Below are positions 1 to 8,744 of a stretch of DNA of 64,000 bases, one piece after another. The notes beneath the pieces are model-generated. The model did not search any database and had not been told where the DNA came from. It was given only the letters and a program-made list of their open reading frames with translations. The position numbers and the translations under genes were made by a program. Origin of the DNA: Actinomycetales bacterium (GTDB taxonomy: Bacteria; Actinomycetota; Actinomycetes; Actinomycetales; Dermatophilaceae); the NCBI GenBank assembly GCA_016710645.1, contig JADJVI010000020.1:1-64000 (forward strand). The letters run 5' to 3'. Each line of letters begins with the position of its first letter. Within the stretch, counting starts at the first letter, position 1.

Positions 1-2393
1 CCAGGGTGAGCTTGGCCGGAATGTCGTTGTTGGTGATGGTGCAGGTGACGGTGACGCCGTTGGGGATGACCAGGGTGGTGCCGGTGAGGGTGGCTCCGGT
101 GCAGGTCCAGGTGCCGGCGGTGTATCCGGCGAGTTGGGCTTCGGAGAGGGTGTATTCGCCGGCGTTGACGGTGAAGGACAGGCTGGACCCGGCCGCGGGG
201 TTGGTGTCGCCGCCGCTGGAGGTGGTGGCTGCTGCGGGGGTGCCGGCGGTGCCGGTAGCGGTCAGGACGAACTGGTCACTGGTGGCGGTGCCGCCGTTGT
301 CGTTGGTCAGGACCTTGTCCAGCACCAGCGTCGAGGGCTGGTCGTTGTTGTTGATCGTGCAGGTGACGTCCTGGCCGAGGGTCAGGCTCACGGCCCCGGA
401 GGTCACGGTGACCGGGGTGGCGGGGGTGTTGGTGAGGGCACAGGACCAGGTGCCGGCGGTGTAGCCCGCAGGGCCACCGGACTCAGACAGGGTGTAGGTC
501 CCCGCGCTGACGTCACCGGAGGTTCCGGTGGGCCCGGACAGGGTCACCGGGCCGGTGGCGCTGAGGGTCCAGGCGGACGCGGCGGCGGTGCCGCCGTTGT
601 CGTTGGTGACCGTCTTGACCAGGGTGAGCTTGGCCGGAATGTCATCGTTGGTGATCGAGCAGACGACGTTCTGGCCCTCGGCAATGGTGACCTGCTTGGT
701 GGCCGACACGGACACCGAGGCTCCGGTTGCACCATCGACACACGTCCAAGCCGACGTGGTGTAGCCCGTCGTCGAAGCAGGGGTTTCGGCCAGGGTGTAG
801 GTGCCGGCGGTGACCAGAGCGGACGCGCCGACGGCGGGATCGTTGACAGCAGGGTCAGCCTTGTTGATGACGGCAGCGCCACCGGCAGCCGGAGTGGCCG
901 ACAGGACGAAGTCCGCGCCGGTCTTCGTGCCGCCATTGTCATTGGGCAGCACCTTGTTCAACGTCAGAGCGGTCACCTGGTTGGTGATGGTGCAGACCGG
1001 GGGCAGGATGCCGGTGCTCGACGGGAAGATGGGGAAGGTGTCGCCCGTGTAGGCGCCGTTTTCGTAGATGACGATCGGCGAGGTCTGGATGCCGAACCGG
1101 TCGAAGGCCACGCAGCTGATCGACTTGAGGCTGACGCCTGGCGTGGTGGGGAGCACCTCTTTGACGAGGTAGTCCGGCTCGGCCATGACGTTGCTCCACG
1201 TGTGAGTCTCGCCGACGGCAATCTTCGCGTCGATCTGCACCACGGCCCCATCGCCGAAGTTGACGGTGTCGAGGGTGTAGACCGGAGCGGCGGTGGTCGA
1301 GTCGACGGCCAGCACCGGGGCGTGCACCGACTGTCCGACCGGGTGCAGGTCGTTCTGCAGGATTTGGTAGGTGAACGTGGTGCCCGACGGCACTGGGCCG
1401 TTGGCGACCTTGGTCACCTTGAGGCTGCTGCAGTTGTTGATGGTGATGGTGTCAGCGGCTGCCGGGATGATGATGTCCTGCAGCGTGGCGGTGGCACTGT
1501 TGCCGGTCTGCGAGATGACCGCACCCGTGGTGAAGGTCTTGCACTGGTTCTCCGGCAGCACGCCCATGGCGGTCAGGTCGACGGCTGTCTCGCCGAACGT
1601 CCCCTTGTTGCTGTCAGTCGAGATCGGGTTGACCCCGAAGGCCGCTTGGTAGCCGCCGGGATCCGACAACACCCACGAACCGGTGCCGTTAACCGCACAA
1701 GAGCCGGTCCACGTGTAGACGTAGACCGTCACCCCGCCCCCGCCGCCGGAGTGGTAGTCGAACGCGATGAGCTTGTCGTCACAGCGACCGGGCTCGGTTC
1801 CCTTGAGCTCCTGGTAGACGACGAGGTCGCCGGTGCCCTCGGAGTAGCGCGAGACGGCCGCGTAGAGGATGGCGTGATTCTGACCGTCGACGTTGACCAA
1901 CTCGTAGGCCGCGCCGTAGGAGCACAGGTCGGCCTTGGCATTCGGTGCGTTGCTGTCAATGATCCAGGGGTTGTCGTTGAGAGACCCCCCCCATGCTGGT
2001 GGTGTCGGTCGTGGTGTCGGGGCAGGGGTCGCCGATGAAGGTGGCGGCCATGATGCCCGTCGACGGGTAGTTCTGGCTGGTGAGGTATGGCGTCGCCGCG
2101 AAGGCTGACGACACGTTGTTCCAGTCGACGCCTCCGGTCGGGGAGGTGCCGTCGACGGTCACGTTCGCATTGGGAGAGGCATCGATCTCGAAGCGCGTCG
2201 TCACCGTCCCGCCGCCAGGCTGAGGGATGGACGCCGCATTGGCCTGCGACGTCGGGATGGTCACCAGGGCCCCCACGAGACCCAGACTCAACGCGGCCAG
2301 CGCCGCGGTCCGCGCTCGCACGACCTGCCAAGACGGGCGTGGCCGTCGGTGACGACCCTGACCTGACGATTCCCCACCACGAGATGCGTTCAT
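1..2393 (-). CDS. Secreted surface protein with repeated prealbumin-like (SpaA-type) domains; frameshifted, partial
   Basis: The start is the ATG at 2393, preceded by a GGGAG ribosome binding site. The first ~50 residues are a long basic signal peptide (hydrophobic core AALAALSLGLVGALVTI, cleavage likely after SQANAA). An N-terminal domain of about 230 residues follows. The rest is tandem ~95-residue domains of the type TLVKTVTNDNGG...AGTYTLSE...CTINNND, which resemble SpaA/prealbumin-like folds of Gram-positive adhesins. The C-terminus, and any sortase or membrane anchor, lies outside the window. The reading frame is broken at a run of eight C on the plus strand (1985-1992). Removing one base joins the upstream frame (ending DTTSMGG) to an open frame running to the edge. 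Exported and probably cell-wall associated; the ligand is unknown. It carries no copy of the GTATGCCG octamer. Confidence 0.75.
1985..1992 (-). other. G8 homopolymer tract causing a frameshift
   Basis: Eight G on the coding strand sit directly after the ATG codon of the residues DTTSM in the surface protein. With eight the frame stops about 10 codons later; with seven it continues as MGGSLNDNPWIID and stays open. Either a contingency tract for phase variation or a homopolymer sequencing error. Confidence 0.8.
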
Positions 2394-2588
2394 GATGCTC
2401 CCTACCCCAAGACTTCGGACTCGGTAGCCCTCCACCAGCGACGTGAGGGGACGCGCTGGCCTCCCGAGGAAGGCTTACCTTGGTGAATCTAGGGCCCCGG
2501 TCGCCCGCATACCTGCCGAATGGGAAAATTCCCTTCCAATCGGAACGCGCTCGTGACAAACCGCCCGAAAGGCGACGAGGTCACAGCT

Positions 2589-4826
2589 TCAGCGCAAGAC
2601 CACCATGCGGTGTGCAGCCCGCGTCAGCACGACATACAAAGTGCGGACACCGCCGGCGCAACTCGCCGTGATCTCGTCCGGGTCCACGACCACGGTCGCG
2701 TCGTACTCCAAGCCCTTGGTCGACAACGGGTCGATGACCCGCACTCGCTCGGCGACTCCGGTGTCCACCAGACCCAGGCGGCCGGCCAACTCACCCAGCT
2801 GCACGGCATACCGGTCGGAGGTGATTACCGCGATGGTGCCCTCGACCTGAGCCGCGAGTCCCTCGACCGCCGCCGCAACGGAACCCACGACGTCGTCGCC
2901 CAACGACCCCTCGACGGGCACCGCGCCTGACTCGCGCACCGCATCCGGGATGTCGGCGTCGGGCACGAACCGCCGGATCATCTGCGCCGCGTAGTGGAAG
3001 ATCTCCCGCGCGTTGCGGTAGTTGGTCGTCATATGGAACCGGCGATAAGCCTGGCCACCCCACGCCTGCGCCCGCGCCGCTGCAGCCTCGACCGGGTCGG
3101 GCCAGGACGACTGGGCGGCGTCGCCCACGACCGTCCACGAGGCATAGCGCCCCCGCCGCCCCAGCAACTGCCATTGCATCGGCGAGAGATCCTGGGCCTC
3201 GTCGACGAGCACGTGCGCATATTCCGGCACCCGCCCGATGGTGCCGGCCAGCAGTCGCTCCCGCGGGTCGGCCGAGATCCGCTCCGACTGCGGCGCCACG
3301 TCAACGGAGCGATAGACCTCGGGCATGGCGGCCTGGGCCAGCGTTTCGAGTTCTTCGATCTCGTAGAACCCGCGCTCCTCGGGCGCGACCTCCTGCACCG
3401 CTCCGACCCGCGCGGCGAGGTCGTCGACCAAGGGCACGTCGGAGATCGACCAGGTGCCGGTCTCCAGCGCGACCTGCAAAGACGCGCGGACCAGGTCGGC
3501 CTCCGTCGCCGACAGCACCCCCGCGGCATAGCGCTGCATCCGGTCGGCATCGGCCAGCCAGAGCAGGACCTCGCGCGGGTCGACCTGCGGCCACCAGGCG
3601 GCGAGGAATGCCTCGACGTCGTTGTGGTCGCTGAAGCGCGCGAGGAAGTCTTCGCGTTCGCTGGGATGCACCGCCCGGTATGCCGCCTCGGCCAGCAGCG
3701 CGGTGACGGCCGGCCCGGCGAGGTTGCGGGGATGCTGGCGCAGCGCCTGCGCCCGCACCCGGTCCAGGACCGCGGAGTCCAGCCGCACGGCATACCCGCC
3801 GACGAAGACCCGCAACTCCTGCGGCGCGCCGGGCACGAGGTCGCGTGCCGCCCGGGCGAGCACCTCGCGGATCCGCAGGGAACCCTTGATGGCCGCGGTC
3901 GCGGGGCCGTCGTGCCGCTCGGTCGTGACGGCATCGACGAGGTCGCCGAGGGCGCGCAGGCTCACGCTGTCCTCGCCGAGCGAGGGCAAGACCCGCTCGA
4001 TGTATGCCGTGTAGGCCCCCGACGGCCCGACGACGAGGATGCCGCCGCTTTCGTAACGCCGCCGGTCGGAATACAACAGGTATGCCGCCCGGTGCAGGGC
4101 GACGACCGTCTTGCCGGTGCCGGGGCCGCCGGTGATCTCGGTGACCCCGCGCGCAGGGGCGCGGATGGCTTCGTCCTGATGGCGCTGGATGGTCGCGACG
4201 ATGTCGCGCATCTGGGCCCCCCGACTGCGGGTGAGCGCCGCCATGAGCGCACCGTCACCGACGACGACGAGGTCTTCGGGCGGGTCGGCAACCATGAGGT
4301 CGTCCTCGATGCCGATGACCTGTGGGCCACGGCAGCGCAACACCCGACGGCGCAGCACGCCCATGGGTTCCACGGGGGTGGCCCGATAGAACGGCGCGGC
4401 CGCAGGGGCCCGCCAGTCCATGACCAGCGGTTCGTAGTGTTCGTCGCGGATCCCCAGGCGGCCGATGTAGCGCACCTCGCGCTCGGTGACCGGCGTCGGC
4501 GGCTGCTCGGACGACGGGGCGGCAGGGTGCTCCAGGTCGAGCCGGCCGAAGACCAGGCCTTCATATTGGGTGTCGAGCGCATGCTGCCGGCGGGCGGCGT
4601 GGAAGACCAGGGCGTCGCGCTCGAAGAGCCCGGTCATCTCCTCGTCGCGAGCCTCGCCGGTGCGTTCGGTGCGCCCGCGCGCCATGCCCTCGGCGGCGAC
4701 GAGTTTGGCGCGCTCGGAGGCCTTGGCCAACTCCGTATATACCCGGTCGACATGCAACTGCTCGGTGGCCAGTTCGTCGGCCACCACCTGGGCGCTCGCC
4801 CGGGAGCTGTCGCTCGTCGTGGTCAC
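2589..4826 (-). CDS. helD: HelD/HelR-like RNA polymerase-associated helicase (UvrD superfamily)
   Basis: A 745-residue superfamily 1 helicase. Visible motifs are Walker A GGPGTGKTVVALHRAAYLLY (about residue 200), Walker B HVLVDEAQDLSPMQ, a motif IV-like WRAPAAAPFYRATP segment, TTNYRN, and a C-terminal TSDRYA...LTRAAHRMVVL motor segment. An N-terminal helical arm with charged residues precedes the motor, as in HelD. HelD-type proteins pull stalled RNA polymerase off DNA; HelR members in actinobacteria also protect against rifamycins. I chose the GTG at 4826 because GGAAGG lies six bases upstream; longer in-frame starts would run through a repeat-rich intergenic stretch. I see no rifamycin-associated element upstream. 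Confidence 0.85.
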   Translation of the reverse strand: MTTTSDSSRASAQVVADELATEQLHVDRVYTELAKASERAKLVAAEGMARGRTERTGEARDEEMTGLFERDALVFHAARRQHALDTQYEGLVFGRLDLEHPAAPSSEQPPTPVTEREVRYIGRLGIRDEHYEPLVMDWRAPAAAPFYRATPVEPMGVLRRRVLRCRGPQVIGIEDDLMVADPPEDLVVVGDGALMAALTRSRGAQMRDIVATIQRHQDEAIRAPARGVTEITGGPGTGKTVVALHRAAYLLYSDRRRYESGGILVVGPSGAYTAYIERVLPSLGEDSVSLRALGDLVDAVTTERHDGPATAAIKGSLRIREVLARAARDLVPGAPQELRVFVGGYAVRLDSAVLDRVRAQALRQHPRNLAGPAVTALLAEAAYRAVHPSEREDFLARFSDHNDVEAFLAAWWPQVDPREVLLWLADADRMQRYAAGVLSATEADLVRASLQVALETGTWSISDVPLVDDLAARVGAVQEVAPEERGFYEIEELETLAQAAMPEVYRSVDVAPQSERISADPRERLLAGTIGRVPEYAHVLVDEAQDLSPMQWQLLGRRGRYASWTVVGDAAQSSWPDPVEAAAARAQAWGGQAYRRFHMTTNYRNAREIFHYAAQMIRRFVPDADIPDAVRESGAVPVEGSLGDDVVGSVAAAVEGLAAQVEGTIAVITSDRYAVQLGELAGRLGLVDTGVAERVRVIDPLSTKGLEYDATVVVDPDEITASCAGGVRTLYVVLTRAAHRMVVLR

Positions 4827-4925
4827 CAAGAGCCTTCCGTCACGTCCGCCGAATGCGGCCAGTTCGGCGCGCTCTCGGCCCGACCTCCGCCTCCGGCCGG
4901 GAACGTACGAGTCTAGACCAGCCCT

Positions 4926-5003
4926 GGTATGCCGTCCCGCGGGCCTCGCGGGCCTCGCGGGCCTCGCGGGGCACCGGGCGCTCAGCCGACCCCACGGCAT
5001 ACC
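4926..5003. repeat. Inverted GGTATGCCG pair enclosing a 9-bp triplicate
   Basis: GGTATGCCG at 4926-4934 faces CGGCATACC at 4995-5003. Between them GGGCCTCGC is repeated three times in tandem (4941-4967). The element lies between the stop of the LuxR-type gene and the start of helD, both read leftward, so it could end the upstream transcript. There is no T tract. Confidence 0.5.
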
Positions 5004-5014
5004 GGAGGACGGGG

Positions 5015-6085
5015 TCAGAGCCAGCCGCGCTCGCGGGCCAGCAACCCCATCTGGAAGCGGGACTGGGCCCCGAGTCGGTCCATGAGCGCTTTGATCCGGC
5101 GCTCGACGGTGCGCTGCGAGAGATCCATCTGGCGGGCGATGGCTGAATCGCTGATGCCGCTGGACAACAGCACGAGGATCCGGGACTCCTTCTCGTCGAG
5201 CTCGATCCGCTGATAGGTGCGGGTGACCGGCAGGGCCGCGTCCCAGAACGACTCGGCCAGCCAGCGGGCCGGCTCGGCGAGCGCGGGTGACTCCAGATAG
5301 AGCCCGAGCGGGCCCTGCCGGCCCGGGAAGGAGGCGTCGATGACGGCGCAGCGCTCGTCCCCGACGACGAGCGAGAAGGGCAGTTGACTGCTGAACCGTT
5401 GGCCCTCGATGGGGCGCAGGGTCTCCAGGATGTCCATCGCTTCGGCGACCTGCAGCAGGCGCAGGTCGTAGACGGTGCGCATCTTGAGGACCTTGCCATC
5501 AGCGTTGCGGCTGGCCGTCGCCTGGGACTCGCGGGACTGGGTCGAGAGCCCGAAGACCCGCAGCGTCGGCGCCCGCAAGGTCATGAGTTCGTTGCTCGTC
5601 GACCCGACGAGTTCGGCGGTCGCCGAGTGCACCTCGTCGACGGTATAGAGCAGCCGCATCCGCGAATCACCCGCGACCGCCTCACCGCTGCGCGCGGTAT
5701 AGAACAGCCGGGACACCTCGCGGGTCATCGACATCGTCGTCGCGGCTTGCCGTTCCAGGCGCAGCGCGTGGTCCCGCAGCGCGGTGTCCGGAGGGGCCAG
5801 GGTGATCGACCCGTCGGCGTTGACCTCCAGGAATCGGCGCCGCTCGAGGATGGTGAGGGAGGCGTCAATGACGGCGGGCCGGAATCCGGCGGTGACCAGC
5901 GACTGTCGATCGGGTGAGGTTTGCTGGACCAGCGTGAGGTAGACCCGCCCCAGGGTCACCTCGCCGGTGGACGTGACGAAGGAATCACCGACCTCCGGCA
6001 GCGCGGTGAAGAGCTCGCCGAGGTCGTCGGTGACGTCGGGCAGGCTGCGACTGGGTTCGGCGGTCGGGAACATGGGCTTGGTCAT
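5015..6085 (-). CDS. TrmB/LuxR-type transcriptional regulator
   Basis: A 356-residue regulator starting at the ATG at 6085, with GAAGGA six bases upstream. The C-terminal ~65 residues form a LuxR/GerE helix-turn-helix (ESRILVLLSSGISDSAIARQ, then DLSQRTVERRIKALMDRL). The N-terminal ~110 residues resemble a TrmB-like winged helix (VYLTLVQQTSPDRQSLVTAG...LERRRFLEV), followed by a middle ligand or oligomerisation domain. This two-domain design is common in actinobacterial regulators of unknown signal. It lies immediately upstream of helD in the same direction, separated by a repeat element, and is divergent from purD. Its target genes cannot be read from the sequence. Confidence 0.75.
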   Translation of the reverse strand: MTKPMFPTAEPSRSLPDVTDDLGELFTALPEVGDSFVTSTGEVTLGRVYLTLVQQTSPDRQSLVTAGFRPAVIDASLTILERRRFLEVNADGSITLAPPDTALRDHALRLERQAATTMSMTREVSRLFYTARSGEAVAGDSRMRLLYTVDEVHSATAELVGSTSNELMTLRAPTLRVFGLSTQSRESQATASRNADGKVLKMRTVYDLRLLQVAEAMDILETLRPIEGQRFSSQLPFSLVVGDERCAVIDASFPGRQGPLGLYLESPALAEPARWLAESFWDAALPVTRTYQRIELDEKESRILVLLSSGISDSAIARQMDLSQRTVERRIKALMDRLGAQSRFQMGLLARERGWL

Positions 6086-6463
6086 CGGGCGTCCTTCGGC
6101 ATGGCTTTCCTCACGGCACCGACAGCTCTCGCCCCATGCAGGAGCCAGCCGCCGAGTCCGAGTCTGGCGGATTTCCGCCGTTGACGCTATTCCGACACTG
6201 TCGCGGTTGAACTCGCCGCGTGGCTCTGAGATTGTTGTCATGTTCGGCGCAAGCCGACCGCAGCCTAACCAGCAGGCCCCCCTCCCTGCCGGTGCTGCCC
6301 AGCGGTGCTCTCGGGTGTCCCCCCTGCCTCCCGAGGGCACCGCTTTCATATGTCCGGGCCCGTGTCTGTTCTGCCGCCCGCGTGGCCGCCTCGGGTATGC
6401 CGTCCGGGCCACCGCCGGTGTCCGGCCCAGGCGCCCGTCGGAGTGCCCGACTAGGCTGGCGAC
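6086..6463. other. Divergent intergenic region between the LuxR-type gene and purD
   Basis: 378 bases without a convincing gene. It carries the ribosome binding site of the leftward regulator, a GGTATGCCG octamer near 6394, and the purD promoter core at its right end. I see no purine riboswitch or PurR-like box. Confidence 0.6.
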
Positions 6464-6466
6464 GTG
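6452..6466 (+). promoter_or_regulatory. Leaderless promoter core of purD
   Basis: TAGGCT at 6452-6457 fits an actinobacterial -10 hexamer (TANNNT). It stands exactly six bases before the GTG start at 6464, and there is no Shine-Dalgarno sequence, so the transcript probably begins at or next to the start codon. No clear -35 box. Confidence 0.5.
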
Positions 6467-7783
6467 AAGGTTCTGGTCATCGGGTCCGGCGCTCGGGAAC
6501 ATGCCCTCGTCCGCGGACTGCTCGCCGATCCGGTGGTCACGGCAGTCGTCGCCGCTCCGGGCAACCCCGGGATGGCCCGCGATGCTCAGTGCGACTCCCT
6601 GGCCGACGTCACCGATGCAGCCGCCGTGCTGGCCCTGGCCGCACGGCATACCGTCGATCTCGTCGTCGTGGGACCGGAAGCGCCGCTCGTCGCCGGCGTG
6701 GGTGACGCGCTGCGCGCGGCCGGGTATGCCGTCTACGGCCCCGATGCCGCGGCGGCCCGGCTCGAGGGCAGCAAGGCCTTCGCCAAGGACGTCATGGCCA
6801 GTGCCGGGGTGCCGACCGCCTTGGCCCACGTCTGCACGACGGTCGCCGAGGTGGCTCTCGCGTTGGACGCTCTCGGTGCGCCGCATGTCGTCAAGGAGGA
6901 CGGGCTGGCCGCGGGCAAGGGGGTCGTCGTCACCGACGACCGGGAGACGGCCCTGGCGCACGCCGAGGCATGCCTGAGCCGGCCCGGTGGTCAGGTCGTG
7001 GTCGAGGAATACCTCGACGGACCCGAGGTGTCGGTCTTCTGCATCTGCGACGGGTCGACGGTGCGGGCGTTGTCCCCGGCGCAGGATTTCAAGCGCATTT
7101 TCGACGGCGACCACGGGCCGAATACCGGTGGCATGGGCGCGTATTCGCCGCTGCCCTGGGCGCCTGCGCACCTGGCCGACCAGGTCATCGAGGTGATCGC
7201 CCAGCCGGTGATCGACGAGATGCGCCGACGCGGCACCCCGTTCGTCGGCACGCTCTATGTCGGGCTGGCGATGACCTCGCGCGGCCCGCGGGTGGTCGAG
7301 TTCAACGTGCGCTTTGGCGACCCGGACGGGCAGGTGTCGCTCGCGCGGCTGCTCACCCCGCTGGGCGGGCTGCTGTATGCCGCCGCGACCGGCCGCCTCG
7401 AGGACATGGACGACCTGCACCACCGGCCCGAGGCTGCCGTCGTGCTCGTCGCGGCGTCGGCCGGCTATCCCGCGTCGTCCCGATCGGGCGACGTCATCTC
7501 GGGGGTGCCAGGAGTCTCGGCCGTCTCAGGGGTCTCGGCGGTCTCGGGGGTCGAGGGTGCGGTGGGTCCCGACGCGGTCGTGCTGCACGCCGGCACCGCG
7601 CTGGATACCGAGGGCCGGCTGGTCACCGCCGGGGGGCGCGTGCTCAACGTGTTGGCCACCGGGTCCGACCTCGCGGAGGCGAGGGACACGGCATACCGGG
7701 TGTTGGGGGACGTGAGCTTCGACGGAATGCAGTACCGCCGTGACATCGCCCTCGCCGCAGCGCGCGGCGAGATCCACCTGTAG
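6464..7783 (+). CDS. purD: Phosphoribosylamine-glycine ligase (GAR synthetase)
   Basis: A 439-residue ATP-grasp enzyme of purine biosynthesis that joins phosphoribosylamine and glycine. It begins KVLVIGSGAREHAL and contains KEDGLAAGKGVVV and DFKRIFDGDHGPNTGGMGAYSP, all diagnostic. The usual EFNVRFGDPETQ motif reads EFNVRFGDPDGQ here, so the conserved Glu is replaced by Asp. A low-complexity 6-residue duplication (VSAVSG twice, from an 18-bp DNA repeat starting at 7514) is inserted near residue 355. The GTG start has no ribosome binding site but a -10 box six bases away. purC follows after 10 bases, so the two form an operon. Confidence 0.95.
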   Translation: MKVLVIGSGAREHALVRGLLADPVVTAVVAAPGNPGMARDAQCDSLADVTDAAAVLALAARHTVDLVVVGPEAPLVAGVGDALRAAGYAVYGPDAAAARLEGSKAFAKDVMASAGVPTALAHVCTTVAEVALALDALGAPHVVKEDGLAAGKGVVVTDDRETALAHAEACLSRPGGQVVVEEYLDGPEVSVFCICDGSTVRALSPAQDFKRIFDGDHGPNTGGMGAYSPLPWAPAHLADQVIEVIAQPVIDEMRRRGTPFVGTLYVGLAMTSRGPRVVEFNVRFGDPDGQVSLARLLTPLGGLLYAAATGRLEDMDDLHHRPEAAVVLVAASAGYPASSRSGDVISGVPGVSAVSGVSAVSGVEGAVGPDAVVLHAGTALDTEGRLVTAGGRVLNVLATGSDLAEARDTAYRVLGDVSFDGMQYRRDIALAAARGEIHL

Positions 7784-7793
7784 GGAGGCCGGG

Positions 7794-8708
7794 ATGAGCG
7801 ACGCACTGGAACTACCGGGATATGCCCACGTCTACTCCGGGAAGGTGCGTGACCTCTACGCGCCGATCGACCCCGCGACCGGGCAAACGCGCTCCGACCA
7901 GATGCTGCTGGTGGCCTCCGACCGGATCTCGGCCTACGACCACGTGCTCGACACCCCGATCCCCGACAAGGGCAAGGTGCTGACCCAGTTGTCGCTGTGG
8001 TGGTTCGACCGGCTCGACGGGGTCGAAAACCACGTCGTGTCGACCGACGTGCCGGCCGCTGTCGCCGGACGGGCCGTGCTGGTGCGGCGCCTGGAGATGA
8101 TCCCCGTCGAATGCGTCGCGCGGGCCTATCTCACCGGCGGCGGGCTCTCCGAATACCGCGCGACCGGCTCGGTGTCCGGGGTGCCGCTGCCCGATGGCCT
8201 GGAGGACGGATCCAAGCTGCCCGCCCCCATCTTCACGCCGTCGACCAAGGCGCCGGTGGGTGAGCACGACGAACCGATGACCATCGAGCAGGTGCAGAGC
8301 CTGGTCGGGTCTCAGGTCGCCGCCCGCATCGATGTGTTGACTCGGCGAATCCTGGCCCGCGGCAACGAGATTGCCGCCAAGAAGGGCATTCTCATCGCCG
8401 ACACCAAGGTGGAGTTCGGCATCGACCGCAGTCGCGAGGACCACACCGGCGGGCCCCTCATCGTGCTGGCCGACGAAGTGCTCACCCCCGATTCGTCGCG
8501 GTTCTGGCCGGCCGACGAGTGGAAGCCGGGCCAGCCGCAGCCCTCCTTCGACAAGCAATACGTCCGCGACTGGCTCACCTCACCGGCGTCGGGGTGGACC
8601 AAGTCGTCGGGCGAGGCGCCGCCGGCACTGCCCGAGGACGTCGTCGCTCAGACTCGGGCGCGCTATATCGAGGCGTTCGAGCGGATCACCGGCCGCGGCC
8701 TGGCCTAG
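7794..8708 (+). CDS. purC: SAICAR synthase (phosphoribosylaminoimidazole-succinocarboxamide synthase)
   Basis: 304 residues. Condenses CAIR with aspartate using ATP in purine biosynthesis. Family motifs include YSGKVRDLYAP at the N-terminus, LVASDRISAYD, RRLEMIPVECVARAYLTGGG and LIVLADEVLTPDSSRFW. The start at 7794 follows a clear GGGAGG site; an in-frame upstream extension would overlap purD. It is read directly after purD and ends at a small bidirectional hairpin facing iolD. Confidence 0.96.
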   Translation: MSDALELPGYAHVYSGKVRDLYAPIDPATGQTRSDQMLLVASDRISAYDHVLDTPIPDKGKVLTQLSLWWFDRLDGVENHVVSTDVPAAVAGRAVLVRRLEMIPVECVARAYLTGGGLSEYRATGSVSGVPLPDGLEDGSKLPAPIFTPSTKAPVGEHDEPMTIEQVQSLVGSQVAARIDVLTRRILARGNEIAAKKGILIADTKVEFGIDRSREDHTGGPLIVLADEVLTPDSSRFWPADEWKPGQPQPSFDKQYVRDWLTSPASGWTKSSGEAPPALPEDVVAQTRARYIEAFERITGRGLA

Positions 8709-8722
8709 GCCCGTCCTTGGGA

Positions 8723-8742
8723 GCGCGGGCTGATCCCCGCGC
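8723..8742. terminator. Hairpin between convergent purC and iolD
   Basis: A 7-bp perfect GC stem (GCGCGGG at 8723-8729 with CCCGCGC at 8736-8742) and a 6-base loop, placed between two convergent stop codons. No T tract, as is usual in high-GC actinobacteria. Confidence 0.45.
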
Positions 8743-8744
8743 GG

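Noticed and set aside
134..2038. Long plus-strand open frame (634 codons) opposite the surface-protein gene
   Set aside because: Gly/Val/Arg-rich shadow of a repeat gene on the other strand; no ribosome binding site and no family motifs, while the minus-strand frame has a signal peptide and recurring domains.
4827..5014. A rifamycin-associated element upstream of helD
   Set aside because: I looked for the inverted GGGGCTTGC/GCAAGCCCC type sequence and found only the GGGCCTCGC triplicate, which does not match.
6086..6463. A purine riboswitch or PurR box upstream of purD
   Set aside because: No conserved riboswitch stems and no palindromic PurR-like box could be found by reading the region.
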